This document shows positions 10,359-22,122 of a stretch of 64,000 bases of DNA, piece by piece (position 1 is the first letter of the stretch; the number at the start of each line of letters is the position of its first letter). The DNA comes from Gigantopelta aegis (lineage: Eukaryota > Mollusca > Gastropoda > Neomphalida > Peltospiridae). A program made the translations under genes and the position numbers. The notes under the pieces were generated by a model. That model had not been told where the DNA came from. It ran no database searches and was given only the letters and a program-made list of their open reading frames with translations. The DNA lies in assembly GCF_016097555.1 (NCBI RefSeq), contig NC_054701.1:7862560-7926559 (forward strand). Reading direction: 5' to 3'.

Positions 10359-11522
10359 TGACGGTACATGCTCTTAATTTCTTTTCGCCTGTGGCGATAT
10401 TAATTGTTTTAGAGGGCCGTGTGCAGTTCCATATGCACTTAAGCCCAGGTGGCCAGTAGTTACGTAATACCTCCGCGAGTGCGGTTTGTACAACCGTGAT
10501 TTGGCGACTAGGCGTCATTAAGTCTGACGATCTGAGAAAAATGTACCGCTTGGTCGCTGTGGAAATAGCACTTGTAGGGATTCGGTGCCGCCTTGTACCC
10601 CCAGGCGATATTTGTTTTTTTAATAAATAGCTAGGGTTTTAGAGATATCGGGGAGAAACATAGGAAGGCTCCAGGTGATCGCTGTCCGTCCGGACTGGTA
10701 AATAATTTTATTTCTGCTCTGTGTATAACCTTGATGTGATTGATGTGACTTTAAATATTTTAATACTGTATTATACCAATATTATTTAGACGGTGCTGCC
10801 TGTCATCTGACGCAGTAAACTGTAGGCTCGCTGTCTAAATAAATATATAAAGCTTAGCCAGTCATCCTAGAGGACCTAGGTAAACTGTAGGTTATTGTCT
10901 TTATTGTGATAGGTACCAGTATTAAGTCTGTATTACAAGGTTACTGAATGAGTAGTTAAGGGTTAATTAAAAATTAACCAGTTAGGAATAGAGTTGTAAT
11001 TCCTTTATTAATTAAGTTCTTCTGGAAGCGTTTCTCAATTATCACACGTTACTGAACGAGTAGTAAGGGTTAATTAAAAATTAACCAGTTAGGAATGGAG
11101 TTGTAATTCCTTTATTAATTAAGTTCTCCTGGAAGCGTTTCTCAACTATCGCACGTGTGGGTGTTGTGTCACAGTGAAGTGATTAGCATATTGTGTAAAC
11201 TAGACACCTAGAGATTAACTAATTAAGTGATCAGTTCTGGGTTGTTATTATTTGTTGTTGTTAATTAACTACTGCAGCAGTACATTTGTCAGTGTAGGTT
11301 AATACAGATTCCAAAGTGTATTGTGTTTTTGTTGTGTTTTCTAGTGAACTAAACGTGCTATAATAATATATACTTTATATAAGATCTTATCTCTGATCAT
11401 ACCTAGACGAGCCAGCGGGTATAACTGCCTGTTACAGAGAGATCTAATAGATATACAGTTAGGAGAGATATTTGGTCAATCGTGTTTCATTCAGTTACGG
11501 GTATTGTAGGATCCCCGTGACA
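10359..11522 (+). repeat. Right LTR
   Basis: Near-identical to the left LTR, including the same internal duplication (about 10949-11155). The shared duplication means it was present before this insertion. Confidence 0.88.
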
Positions 11523-11740
11523 CCGTGAAAAAAACATTACATTGACATGGATTCCACATATTAGACTGAAACCATATTATCTAGGGCAAAACACGTGCAA
11601 TTTTTCACCGTCTGCCATTTTCCTTCTTTTTTGGGGGGAATACTCTTCAAGAGGGGGAGAATTATGCGACCTAATTAATCTGACGTCATGATGAGTGCGT
11701 TATACTTTAGCGCTTGTCGTGACGTTGTTAGATATAGAGG

Positions 11741-11870
11741 ATACTCCCCGCGTGTCTTGTGATATAATTTATCAGCATGAGTTGATAAAAGTATGAAATC
11801 TGAGGACTTTTATACGTTTATCAACGAGGGCTGACACATTATATCACAAGACACGAGGGGGTGGGGGTAT
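11741..11870. repeat. Nested palindrome
   Basis: The outer arm CGTGTCTTGTGATATAAT (11751-11768) is matched in reverse by ATTATATCACAAGACACG (about 11838-11855). Inside it a second pair (GTTGATAAAAGTAT and its approximate inverse ending TTTATCAAC) makes a smaller hairpin. This is probably a small inverted-repeat transposon. The surrounding 11523-12130 is otherwise unassigned. Confidence 0.6.
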
Positions 11871-12130
11871 TCTTTTTATCATCCATTATGATGCTTTTCA
11901 TTTGCGACAATTGTAAACAATGTCAGTAATGTGAGTTTACTGTCACTGTAATATTTGACAGCGGTAGACTCGTTAACTAGCAGAACCACAGTGGTGTGAC
12001 GTCACTAATGATGGGTTTAGCGCTGAAACATACACAGTGACGTAACAAAAGAAGCCTTGGAGAATATCGCAGGAGATATCGCAAATTATTGTGTTAGCGA
12101 TATTTCCTACAAAAACCTTTAATGGATGAT

Positions 12131-12300
12131 CAGAGGCGGATCTAAATTTGCTACATTTATATATTTTATTATATCTTAATTTAAAAAAAAATTACGACCC
12201 CCCTCCAAACCTCCCCCAAAGTTCCCTTGGCATTTCGCCTCATGTCATTGTCTCCCCCCCCCTCCCCCCAAAAAGATGATTTTCTGGATCCGCCACTAAT
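12131..12300. repeat. Small inverted-repeat element with GGCGGATC ends
   Basis: It begins AGAGGCGGATCTAAATT and ends GATCCGCCACTAATAATA, enclosing AT-rich and C-run sequence. The same GGCGGATCC-type ends occur at 20392-20430 as a bare hairpin. Confidence 0.5.
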
Positions 12301-12642
12301 AATACGCCATATCGACCCACCCTGCTTGAAGCGTATTCCATAAACAAGCGAAATGGAAGACTGCGAAAAACATGTATTTTGTCATGCAATCTCAGCGAAG
12401 TCGATATCAGTGGGATCGTTACAGTCTCGTATGTGTAATTTGAGTCACTGTAATGGGGTTTTCACGATTTCTGTCTGTACAACATTGAGATTCATAGAAA
12501 CAACCTCTTGCTAAATGCTGGTTGACTTCCATCTAGATCACAACCTTAGGTACTCCCGAAGATTAAAGTCATTTGATTGATCTTTTCCTTGCACGGATGG
12601 TATGCCCGGCCCGTTGGCGGGAAAATCATGCTTGGGTGTTTA

Positions 12643-12906
12643 AAAAATGTGTTTTGTTTAACGACACCACTAGAACCGATTGATTATTAATCATCCGATA
12701 TTGGACGTCAAACATTTGGTAATTTTTGACATATAGTCTTAGAAAGGAAACCCGATACATGTTTCCGTTAATGGCAAGGGATCTTTTTTTGTATGCACCA
12801 TCTCACTGACAGAATAGCACATACAACGGCCTTTGGTATGCCAGTCGTGGTGCACTGGCTGGAACGAGAAATAGCCCAATGGGTCCACCGACGAGGATCG
12901 AATGCT
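12643..12906 (-). mobile_element. tRNA-derived SINE (type A)
   Basis: A reverse copy. The tail TTGTTTAACGACACCACTAG is at 12653, the body GGCAAGGGATC and GCACTGGCTGGAACGAGAAA in the middle, and the inverted tRNA-like head at 12880-12906. Confidence 0.78.
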
Positions 12907-13021
12907 TGGGTGTTGACTGTGCTATATTATAAACCAATAGTTATATAATTATCAGAAACATTAATAAAAGTCGGTTATTTAGAAAATCCATTAATTGTTG
13001 TGTTATATTGTATACACTGTT

Positions 13022-15650
13022 TTTGAATGGATGAATGAATGAATGTTTAACGACACCCCAGCACAAAAATACACATCGTCTATTGGGTGTCACAAATTTT
13101 AAGTATATGAAAATATTATTTATATAATTATGTAAAACCACAGTGTAAGAAGTTGTGGGGAAAGGTATAATGCAATACATAAATCAAGGTATATATTAAA
13201 ACTTTGTATAGAAATCAGAGTGTTTTAAAAACTTTAAAATTAATTCTAGGTGGAATTTAAAAGATTCCAAAACATTTCTGGTGCCAAATATATCATTTCT
13301 CGTCGGTTTGAGATGATCAAAATTTGGCTAACAGTCAGTGTACACTGACAATGTCCACACTGAGGAGGAGGGTCCTTGTTGAAAATAAATGAATGCGTCA
13401 AATACATATGGCTGATATGGGAACGGCACAAGACTATTTCATCCTTCCTGCGCCGCCCCTAGCATGACTGCCACTCTTCCAGGACTGGCTTCGGAGAGTG
13501 AGGCTTGTTCGCGACCGCACCTTTCCAATCATCTTGACAAGTCGAAAAGATATATTGGTTAATGTTATATTTAAAATCACTAGGGAACACCACGGGGCAA
13601 GTTCAAAGCAGACTTGGCAGTAAAATCTGCCTTTTCGTTACTCTTATGGCAACATGACTGGGTACCCAACAAAATATAACATCTTTATTGGCAATTGATA
13701 AAAAGACACACATTCGTATTACCATCCCAAGTCAGGGACGCCACAATGCCATGTACTGAAGAGCTTGGAGACACGAAAATGAGTCCGTGGAAATAATGTA
13801 TTTGGATGTACATGCATTCTTAATCTGTTCCAGGGCTTTAATGGTTGCCCAGGTTTTACCAGTAAAGCTTGATGCTGTATGGGACAGTCTCATGGAAAAT
13901 ATTTTTGTCTGATGGAAAAACTGTAGCAGAAGCCACAAAATTCCCATCCCGTGATCCGTCTGTGTAAACAGGGATGTATTCATGATACTTCTCTTGGATT
14001 TCCATGAAATGCTTATAAATAACTGCATCTGTGCGATCTTTCTTTAGATGCACAAGATCGAATACAAGTGTCGGTGGTTTGATATACCACGTGATAAAAT
14101 AAAATAAGAAGGCATTTCCAAAATGTCTGTTAAATCAATGTTAGAAACTGATAAAAACTGCTTAATGCGAATACCGAATGTTCGTATGGCATTCAGCTTC
14201 GCATCATATATTTGTTATCAAACACCCCATTATGTGCAGGATGTTTTGGCATTGATTTAATCTCTGTAGCATACTGCAGAGAAAGCTTTGCACGTCTAGC
14301 ACCCAAACTAGGTCCGTGTGCATCGACGTACAAGCTCTCCACAGGAGATGTTTTGAAAGCACCAAGACAAAGCCTACGTCCTTGGGTTTATATAGGATCT
14401 AGCATTTGCAAGTAAGACTTTTGCGCTGACCCATACACAATGCACCCATAATCAGTTTAGACCTAACTAACGATCTATAAATTCGGAAATCTGAAAATCA
14501 TCGACATATAGCGAGCTGTCAACACCTGGTTTTAAACATTCGATGATGTTCATTTTCACAGAGAATAAAGTTACTGACAGGATGCTACTTTCCATTTATT
14601 GGGAGTGAGCAGGGCCCCTCCCCCTGAGAATATCACTTTTTTTACTCCAGAAAATAGCATACACATTTCAGGGTTTAATTTGTATAGGCTTTCATTTGTT
14701 TATAAAAAGTTGTGACCCCCACACCTAGGAGTCTGATCAAGGTATGGCCCTGGTGAGACTTGGATAACGTAGATCCCACTTGTACCTTGTAAAACCTATT
14801 CTTTAAGAAATTTGAGATAAAGTCGGGCATACGGCCTCGTAGGCCCATGTCATGGAGGTCTTTCAAAATCCCATACTTCAACGTGGTATCATAAGCTTTC
14901 TTGAAGTAATTGTTATGGATGAAAGCATCCCTATAAAACGTTTCAAATCTAACCCACATTGCACATTAGTAAGCAATTTGTGCGTCTCAAGCTACCAGAC
15001 AAGTCTACGGTTGATAATTCTTTCCATAGTTTTACAAATGCAACTTGTCAAAGCAATAGGGCGATAACTGGTAGGATTTGTTGGATCCTTACCAGGCTTA
15101 GGAATAGGAATGACAGTGGCTTTTCTCCAATCAGAAGGAAAGTAACCAGAAATCCAGATTTTTTAAAAGATATTTAACAGAACCATTAAGGGTTATTCAG
15201 GTAAGTGGTTTAAGAGTTGATAATGTATTTCATCTGGTCCTACTGAAGTATCATGGGCTCTACGTAGAGCGTCCTGCAACTCCTCCAAAGAGAAGTGCCT
15301 GTTGTATACTTCAGTATTTTCGGATGAAAAGTTAATAGGTTGTTTTTCAGCTTTATTTCTTACAGATGTAAAAGCATCTGTACTGAAAGAAGAGTAGTTA
15401 TAACAGAAATTGTCTACCAATGCATTGGCAATGTCACAATGAGATGTCACATTGGTGTCATTGACAGACAAATGGCGAACTGCATTATTGGATTCTTTTC
15501 ACTTAATTTTCTATTGCGGACAGATTTCATGGATGTTTGAGAACTCAACTTGCAGACATAATTTCTTCAAGAAGATTTTTTATTCTGTCCGTTAACCCTG
15601 GTAGGTTCGCATTTGAACATGTCGAGGGTCATGCTTCGATTTTTGATGGG
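13022..15650 (-). mobile_element. LINE with RNase H domain, decayed
   Basis: On the minus strand, from high to low coordinates: an endonuclease-to-polymerase linker and first polymerase boxes (LEELQDALRRAHDTSVGPDE, near 15300-15230), a polymerase piece with KKAYDTTLKYGILKDLHDMG (14900-14840), an RNase H start (IPVYTDGSRDGN near 13975-13940) with STDSFSCLQALQ (near 13780), a Cys-rich end (13385-13340), then a 3' tail ending in GGGGTGTCGTTAAACATTCA at about 13025-13065. Several frame breaks are present. RT plus RNase H suggests an I/Jockey-type LINE. Three more 3' fragments of the same family lie at 17597, 47396 and 60345. Confidence 0.75.
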
Positions 15651-15654
15651 GGGG

Positions 15655-15905
15655 GGAGCCTCAGTGGATCCATTCAGCTAATTGTTTTTTCTCGTTCCAA
15701 CCAGTGCACCACAACTGGACAAAGGCCGTAGTATGTGCTTTCCTGTCTGTGGGAAAGTGCATATAAAAGATCACTTGCTGCATTAGGAAAAGTGTTGTGG
15801 GTTTCCTTTGATGACTACGAGTCATAATTATCAAATGTTTGACATCCAATAGCCAATGATTAATTAATCAATGTGCTCTACTGGTGTCGTTAAACAAAAC
15901 GAACA
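15655..15905 (+). mobile_element. tRNA-derived SINE (type A)
   Basis: A plus-strand copy. It has a shortened head after a G run, the CTCGTTCCAACCAGTGCACC body, GTGCATATAAAAGATC, and the alternative tail CAATGTGCTCTACTGGTGTC. Confidence 0.75.
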
Positions 15906-16550
15906 CACAATCGTTCTTTGATTGCATATTTGCAAGTTTTATTAAACCATGGTTTACACAATTATATATATATATATATGATGTAAATAATCATATTCAT
16001 ATCTTACCTTTGTTTGACACCCACTGTGTATTTTTGTGCTGGGGTGTCGGTAAGCATTAATTTGTTCAATCATTACTAGATAAAAAGTCAAGCAAAATGT
16101 TATCTAAATACATTGCATTTTACCCCCTTCTACAAAAACAAAAGGAAATTTAATAGAAATGTTCTATAAAGATGGACAGCAAGACATGGAACTGGCCATA
16201 TCTTGGATACTACATCATTTAGGGCCAGGTTTTATGGGTTACGAAACTATTTATAACAGCCTTTGGCTACTGGAATATTGCATCACTATTCATACCCAAG
16301 ATGGTCACGAAACCAGCCCTCGAAATTCGCGGCCACAATTGGCAATGACGCTGCAAAAGCTATTGCAAAATTGATTTGCGACAGCATTGAAATGCCGTCG
16401 CAAATCTGAGAGTGGTGAAAAATCTGTTTATCCGATTATAGATCGCAGAAAAAAACATTTATAATCGGGTGTGGCCCAATTGTTTCGATTTAATATAAAT
16501 CGGCTTATTTCGGTATAGAAGCTTACAAAAGTGGTCTCGCAAGAACGACA
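15906..16550. other. Unassigned non-coding stretch
   Basis: AT-rich with a short TA microsatellite at about 15963-15978. No gene recognised. Confidence 0.4.
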
Positions 16551-17259
16551 CTAATGCCTAAGTCACATTTGCTCTACGGCTAGGATACGGCGGCCGTACG
16601 CCCCCGAAATCGAGAGATACCTGCGGCGGCCGCAGAGGATCTGCGGTGGCCTTAGGGTCGCCCTAGGGCGTATCCCTATATTTTACAGGCCGTAGGGGTC
16701 GCCGTGGGATTATAGCGCGGAGTTATAACCTTTTTTCATTTCTAGGTTCGCCGTAGCAATTCGACACGCCGTAGCCATGTCGTACAGTGGTTCACGGCGA
16801 CCATACGTCGGGCGTACGGTGGCCTTGCGTTTGCCGTGCGGCTGCACTAGGGTCTTGTGAATTACAATTGACCTTTGCGGACCCCCAAAAATTGCGATTT
16901 CATTATTTTATTTCATTTTATTATGATTTCACTTTTCATGCAACTCCGACAGATGCGCGATAATTCTAACAAGTTAATTTTACGTCACACCGCTGTATCA
17001 CAAAAGTATGCCCCCCCCCCCCCCCCCTACGGCCGCCGCAGGGACGCCCTAAGGCGACCGTGCGTCATCACTTCAAAGGCCGTACGGAAGCCGCAGGTTT
17101 TCTGTTACCACAAATTCAAAATACGCCGTGCGGCTACCCTAACATATGTGACTGCTACAGGATGTGACCGTGGGAATGCTGCGGCGGCCCTATAATTGCT
17201 ATTGGCCGTAGATATTTTAGACCCCACGGCCGCCGCGGCAAATGTGATTTGGGCATTAG
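16551..17259. mobile_element. Non-autonomous DNA transposon with GC-rich interior
   Basis: Terminal inverted repeats CTAATGCCTAAGTCACATTT and AAATGTGATTTGGGCATTAG (inverse, 3 mismatches) bound about 709 bp. The interior is far more GC-rich than the neighbourhood and is filled with short inverted words such as GGCCGTACGG, GCGGCGGCC and CGCCGTAG in both orientations. No transposase is seen. No target duplication was obvious. Confidence 0.72.
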
Positions 17260-17596
17260 GAAACGGTTCTTCAAGATCAGCAGACTAAAAATGTGTATTT
17301 CGAATTTCGATATGTTTTGTATTCGCCGGTACCGACATAGGGTATGGGTGTTAAGAAAACAACAGTTTACGAGTGGAAACTAGACTGTATTGGTTATGAA
17401 AGTGGCGAGAAAGAAGTGAGTGTATTGCGACAAGTCGCGTTATCGATGGTCTCGGATTCACGGAACAGTCATTGCCCAGGTGGAAAAATAGGCGACAGGA
17501 ACTATTGTGATAAAGAAATGCAATGCCGTTGATCACATTACGAAATCAAACATTCATAAAGATGTAATTCTCCGAGCAATCAAAACACATACATGC

Positions 17597-18070
17597 GTCA
17601 ATTTCCGAGCACAAAAATACACATCGGTTATTGGGTGTCAAAAAGGTAAGTACATGGAAATATTAGTAAATACAATTATGTAAAACCACAGTGTAAAACG
17701 CTGGGGGGGGGGTATAATAAAATGCAAGTATATTTTAAAACTGTACAGAAATCAGTATTTTAAAAAATTTAACATTAATTCTGGGTGGAATTTAAAAGAT
17801 TCCAAAACATTTCTGTTGCCAAATATATCATTTCTCGTCGGCTTAAGCTGCTTACGCTCCGCCAACACTGACGAGGTTCACACTGAGGAGCAGGGTCCTT
17901 CTTTAAAATAAATAAATCCGTCAAATATGTATGGCCGATGCGGGCAGGGAACAAAACTACTTCATTCTTCCTGCACCGCGTATAGCAGGACTGCCTTGAC
18001 AAAGTAAAGCTTGTTGGCGACCGCACCGTCCCAATCATTTTGCCAAGTCGAAAAGATATATTGGTTAATG
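17597..18070 (-). mobile_element. LINE 3' end fragment (same family as 13022-15650)
   Basis: It aligns base for base over about 470 bp with 13050-13565, for example GGTGGAATTTAAAAGATTCC and AAAAGATATATTGGTTAATG. It is truncated at 18070, where another element begins. Confidence 0.75.
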
Positions 18071-18313
18071 CAGTGTTTCTGCCAGAAATAATGTTTTGGG
18101 TATGACACTATGGAATTGAATGCAACCACGGTCAACAGGGGGTATGGGGGTCCTCTCCCAAAAAGAAAATGGCTTAAGTTTAGGGTTAGGGTTAAGAAAA
18201 TCATACAGTAATGATAATTCATTTTGTAAAAAAAAGTTAACATTAAAAAATAAAATGTGCAAAATAATTTGGGTATGGCGCCACACCCGTTTTACCTTCT
18301 GGCAGAAACCCTG
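18071..18313. mobile_element. Small inverted-repeat transposon (CAGNGTTTCTGCCAGAA ends)
   Basis: It starts CAGTGTTTCTGCCAGAA and ends TTCTGGCAGAAACCCTG, 243 bp apart. The CAG-type termini would suit a hAT-like non-autonomous element, but I cannot see an 8-bp target duplication. It contains AGGGTTAGGGTT. Confidence 0.6.
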
Positions 18314-18610
18314 CTCTTAGTCTTAGGCAATAAATGTGCGAAGCAGACGAGACTTTGATAATGACAGCCGTGTGAAACTTATTTATTTAGGTTTGTTTAA
18401 TATTACACACCATTTAATATAGTGCGCACAGTGGAAAATAGCGGTCGTGTATTCATTTCTCTGTGCATAAAAGTATTTTAAATGTCATGGGAGGAACCAG
18501 GACATATTTTGGGTTGCAGTTAATATGAACACGTTTGTGTATATATCACTGTGTACGAACGGAAGAGTATACTAAATCATTAGCTGCGGTTTTCTGTAGC
18601 GCTAGCGGCA

Positions 18611-18998
18611 TTAAAGGGACATTCCCGAGTTTGCTGCATTGTTAAATGTTTTCGACTAATAAAATATTTCTACGATTACACTTTCATATTAAATATTTTC
18701 TTGTTTAGAATATCAGTGTCTGTATATTCAATGTGTTTCTGGTCGTCTTAATATTTGTAAGAAGCCCAAACTGGATTTTGTCTTCAAATAACTTTGTACG
18801 TACCAAAAAAAATATTTTTGGAAATAAAATGAAATTTAACATAGTACAAATATTAGAACGATCAGAAACAAGTTTAATATACAGCCACTAATATTGTATG
18901 CAGAAAAATATATTTGATATGTAATTACAGTCGTCGAAAAGTCTCTGTTAGTCGATAACATCTTAAAAATTGCCGCAAACTCAGGAATGTCCCTTCAA
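18611..18998. mobile_element. TTAA-flanked MITE, copy 1
   Basis: It begins TTAAAGGGACATTCCCGAGT and ends ACTCAGGAATGTCCCTTCAA, so it has terminal inverted repeats of about 20 bp at a TTAA site. The TTAA target suggests a piggyBac-type relationship. Three further copies lie in this window. Confidence 0.78.
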
Positions 18999-19552
18999 TA
19001 CAGATTATTATATGAGCTTTGAGACCCGTCGGAGCATTTGTTAAACGTGGGCTGGGCTAATGATTAGGGTCGTTGTTAAGTATAACACAAGGTGTGTAGA
19101 TGGGAGGGGGGGGGGGGGGGGGGGGGGGGTCTCGGGCATGCTCCCTCATGGAAATTTTAAAAACTGGATGGCTTTGAATGCCTTTTCTTGGCATCTTTTT
19201 TAAACAATAATTTTAAAACTATTTCAAGCATTATCCGCCACCGAATGTTTACTAGTCTTTTCCTCATTTGTACACTTTGTTTTTTAGAAGGTATTTTGAT
19301 GTCAGGGTTCAATCGTATGCAGATTTCTTAAAAACAAGTCAAACGGAAATAGATCGGTTTATGGGGTAGCCCAGTTCACGGTTTTTCATGATATATACAT
19401 AGCAATGAAACTAACAGTAATATCCGGTGAAATGTCATATTTTCTGTATTTTAGCTATAGTGAAAATATAGAAATCGTATTTACTTTTTTGTAAAAGTTC
19501 ATGATTAAATGATCTCCCTTTGTCTCGTTTCATTGTATTTAAATTTGATACC
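18999..19552. other. Unassigned stretch with a long G run
   Basis: It holds a poly-G tract at about 19105-19129 and otherwise AT-rich non-coding sequence. Confidence 0.4.
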
Positions 19553-19770
19553 GGCTTCGGTGGCGCAGTAGTTAAGCCATCGGACTATAGGCTGGTAGGT
19601 ACAGGGTTCGCAACCCGGCAGCCACTACACCCTCTTCTCTCCCACTAACCACAAACCAACTAATCTCTAACCCATTGTCCTGGACAGAGTCCAGATAGCT
19701 AAGGTGTGTGTCCCAGGACAGCGTGCTTGAACCTTAAATGGATATAAGCATCAAAATAAGTTGAAATGAA
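19553..19770 (+). mobile_element. tRNA-derived SINE (type B)
   Basis: A second SINE family. Its head, CGGTGGCGCAGTAGTTAAGC then GGTAGGTACAGGGTTCG, carries tRNA-like A and B boxes. Its tail is CAGCGTGCTTGAACCTTAAA followed by an AAATGAAATGAA end. Confidence 0.78.
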
Positions 19771-19776
19771 ATGAAA

Positions 19777-19960
19777 CCGGCCTCGGGTGGTATCGTGGTT
19801 AAGCCATCGGACATAAGGCTTGGCAAGTACTGGGTTCGTAGCCCGGTACCAGCTCCCACCCGAGTCAACAGTTATGGGAATTCTTTATTTTCAGCAAGAT
19901 ATATATCCAAATTTGCGGCACCATATAATGTCAAGATATTAAATTTACACACTAAAAGTT
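19777..19960 (+). mobile_element. Second type B SINE head, partial
   Basis: Another head (TTAAGCCATCGGACATAAGG, then GTACTGGGTTCG) starts immediately after the previous tail, so a second copy targeted the first one's A-rich end. Its body is diverged. Confidence 0.6.
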
Positions 19961-20387
19961 AATGTCAGATGAAATTTTATTTTTGTTTAAATGTTATTTT
20001 TGTCATGTCCAAAGTAGTGTGCTCCTTCAAGCTGAGTTGTAGTACTTACTGTATTGAGCCTGTGGACGGGTCTGTAGTTATGATTAGTCCATTACCGGTG
20101 TCTCATATAATTTGCACTCCCCTGGATTTACACTTCCCAGTCAACATTATACGTAGAATAAGCACTCCCCAGTGCATATTATACGTGTAATATACACTCC
20201 CCCCAGTATATATTGTATGTATAATATGCACTCCCCCATTACACGTTGGCTATAATAACTTTTTAAGCACTCACATAATTATAGTTTTTTGTGTTTTTGA
20301 TGTCTGTTTAGCCAGTGCACTTTGTAAAAGTTGGTGTAAATCTTAGTGGCCAATCTAAACGAGGGTGTTGTTGTATATGAATCAAGG

Positions 20388-20430
20388 GCGGACCCAAAGA
20401 GGCCATATCCTTTCTGGATCCGCCCTTGCA
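20388..20430. repeat. Short hairpin, AAGGGCGGAYCC type
   Basis: AAGGGCGGACCC is followed within 20 bp by GGATCCGCCCTT. It looks like a collapsed copy of the element at 12131. Confidence 0.55.
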
Positions 20431-21644
20431 AATTTGCAGAATAATAATTCATCTTGTGTGGTGATCGGATGGATCCCAGAATCTCTTCACCCATCCCTTG
20501 CTTTCGATTAATATGACAGGAATTATGTGGAGATAACATTGCAAAGCTTGGTCTTATTGTATAACCAAAAAATCATTACTTTAAACCCACCCCATCCCAG
20601 TATGCTTAAAGATCCGACATGGACAACCATTGTTTCTTTAAATACATTTATATTTTTGTTTTAACTAAAGGAAGTTAGATGGACGGTCTGAAAGACAAAG
20701 TAAGAATAGCAAATTGTAGACGACCTTGTGAACGATTTTCCTTTAAAAATGGAAAATGATTGTACTTAACAAAACAGAAGTATGATGATCAAATAAAGGT
20801 TAGTAACATATGTGGATATCAGCGTATAAAACAATAATATACATATGGATTATTATACATATAACCTACCCTCAACATTCATTATTATACACATAATGTG
20901 CGCTTCTCGTTCATTATTATGCATATAATCTGCACTCCTCATTCATTATTATACATAACATATAAACTCCCCCATTCACTATTGCACATATAATCTGCAG
21001 ACCTCCCCCTCCCCCTATTTATTATTATACGCATAATCTACACACACCCCATTCCTTATTATAAGCATACTTAACACTCCCCATTCATTGTTATACATAT
21101 AATCTACACTCCCAATTCACTATTATACATATAATCTACACTCCCTATTCTTTATTATATATATAATCTACACTCCCCATGTATTACTATACATATAATG
21201 TGCACTCCCCATTGTTTATTATACTTATAATCTACACCCCACATTCATTGTTATACAAATTACTCTGCCCTCCCAGTTCATTATTATTCATACTTATAAT
21301 CTACACCCCACATTCATTGTTATACAAATACTATGCCCTCCCAGTTCATTATTATTCATATAATTTAGACAACACATTCCGTTTTGTATGTGTAGTAATG
21401 AATGTGTAGTGTAGATCATATATATACATGTAATCATAATTGTGGAATGCAGAATACATTTATATTAATGAATGCAGAGTATTGGTTGTTTGTATAATAA
21501 AGAAGTGTGTAAATCATGTATATAATAAAGCATCTGGAGTGTATATTATATGTATTGTATTATAATTATGTACATGTATACCAATGGATGTGGAGTTCAT
21601 ATTGTAGCAATGAATTGTAATGAATGTGGCGTAGCAAGGGATAT

Positions 21645-21785
21645 TTTAAATTCATCATCCCATATACAGGATAGCACACACAACGGCCTTTGATGTACCA
21701 ATCGTGGTGCACTGGCTGGAGCGAAAAATAGCCCAATGGGCCCACCGACGGGGGTCAATCCCAGACCGACCGCGCATCAAGCAAA
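21645..21785 (-). mobile_element. tRNA-derived SINE (type A), head half
   Basis: A reverse copy with GATAGCACACACAACGGCCT, GTGCACTGGCTGGAGCGAAA and an inverted head ending CGACCGCGCATCAAGC. Confidence 0.72.
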
Positions 21786-22122
21786 CGGACCGACAGAAGG
21801 ACGGAGATGAAACCTATAGCCCACTTCGGTTGGACCAATAGGGGACTAATAATGAATGTGGATTGTATTCATTAAATTATTATCAACCCAAAGTTCTTGT
21901 AAGAGACAACTGATGCATTCAGTATTCAACATAGTAGTGGAGAGTGCATATTATATTTAATGTAATTATAACGAGGGGAGTGCAAATAATTCAAGGGGAG
22001 TGCGTATTATACGTATAATAGTAACTGGAGGAGTGCAAATTGTACGTATAATAATGACTGGGGAGTGCATATTCTTGGGGAGTGCAAATTAAATGCGACA
22101 CCAGTCTAACCGGAGGGGACTA

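Larger units (their letters stand above)
5632..11522 (+). mobile_element. Fossil Ty3/gypsy LTR retrotransposon, Gmr1-like
   Basis: Two LTRs of 1164 bp (5632-6795 and 10359-11522) begin TGACGG and end TGACA. The internal part holds, in order, gag-like, aspartic protease-like, integrase C-terminal-like and reverse transcriptase/RNase H-like stretches. Integrase before reverse transcriptase is the arrangement known from Gmr1-like Ty3/gypsy elements, not from ordinary gypsy. A primer-binding-like site just inside the left LTR (TTGGGGCGCTCGTCCC) resembles the complement of a proline tRNA end. By hand count the LTRs differ at about 20 sites (about 1.7%), so the insertion is fairly recent. The copy is broken, with several breaks, and its interior is much shorter than a whole element. 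I saw no clear target duplication. Confidence 0.85.
20084..22122. repeat. 2-kb foldback-like repeat built from CACTCCCC/TATACGTATA boxes
   Basis: The left part (20084-20250) has several boxes of CACTCCCC followed by ATATTATACGTATAAT-like palindromes. The right part (21940-22100) has the same boxes in reverse (GGGGAGTGCATATTATACGT). Between them, 20840-21420 holds a degenerate tandem array with a period of roughly 30-35 bp (ATTATTATACATATAATCTA plus CACTCCCC). A reverse SINE (21645-21785) is inserted inside. The outer edges are loosely inverted (ACCGGTGTC versus GACACCAGT). Confidence 0.55.
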
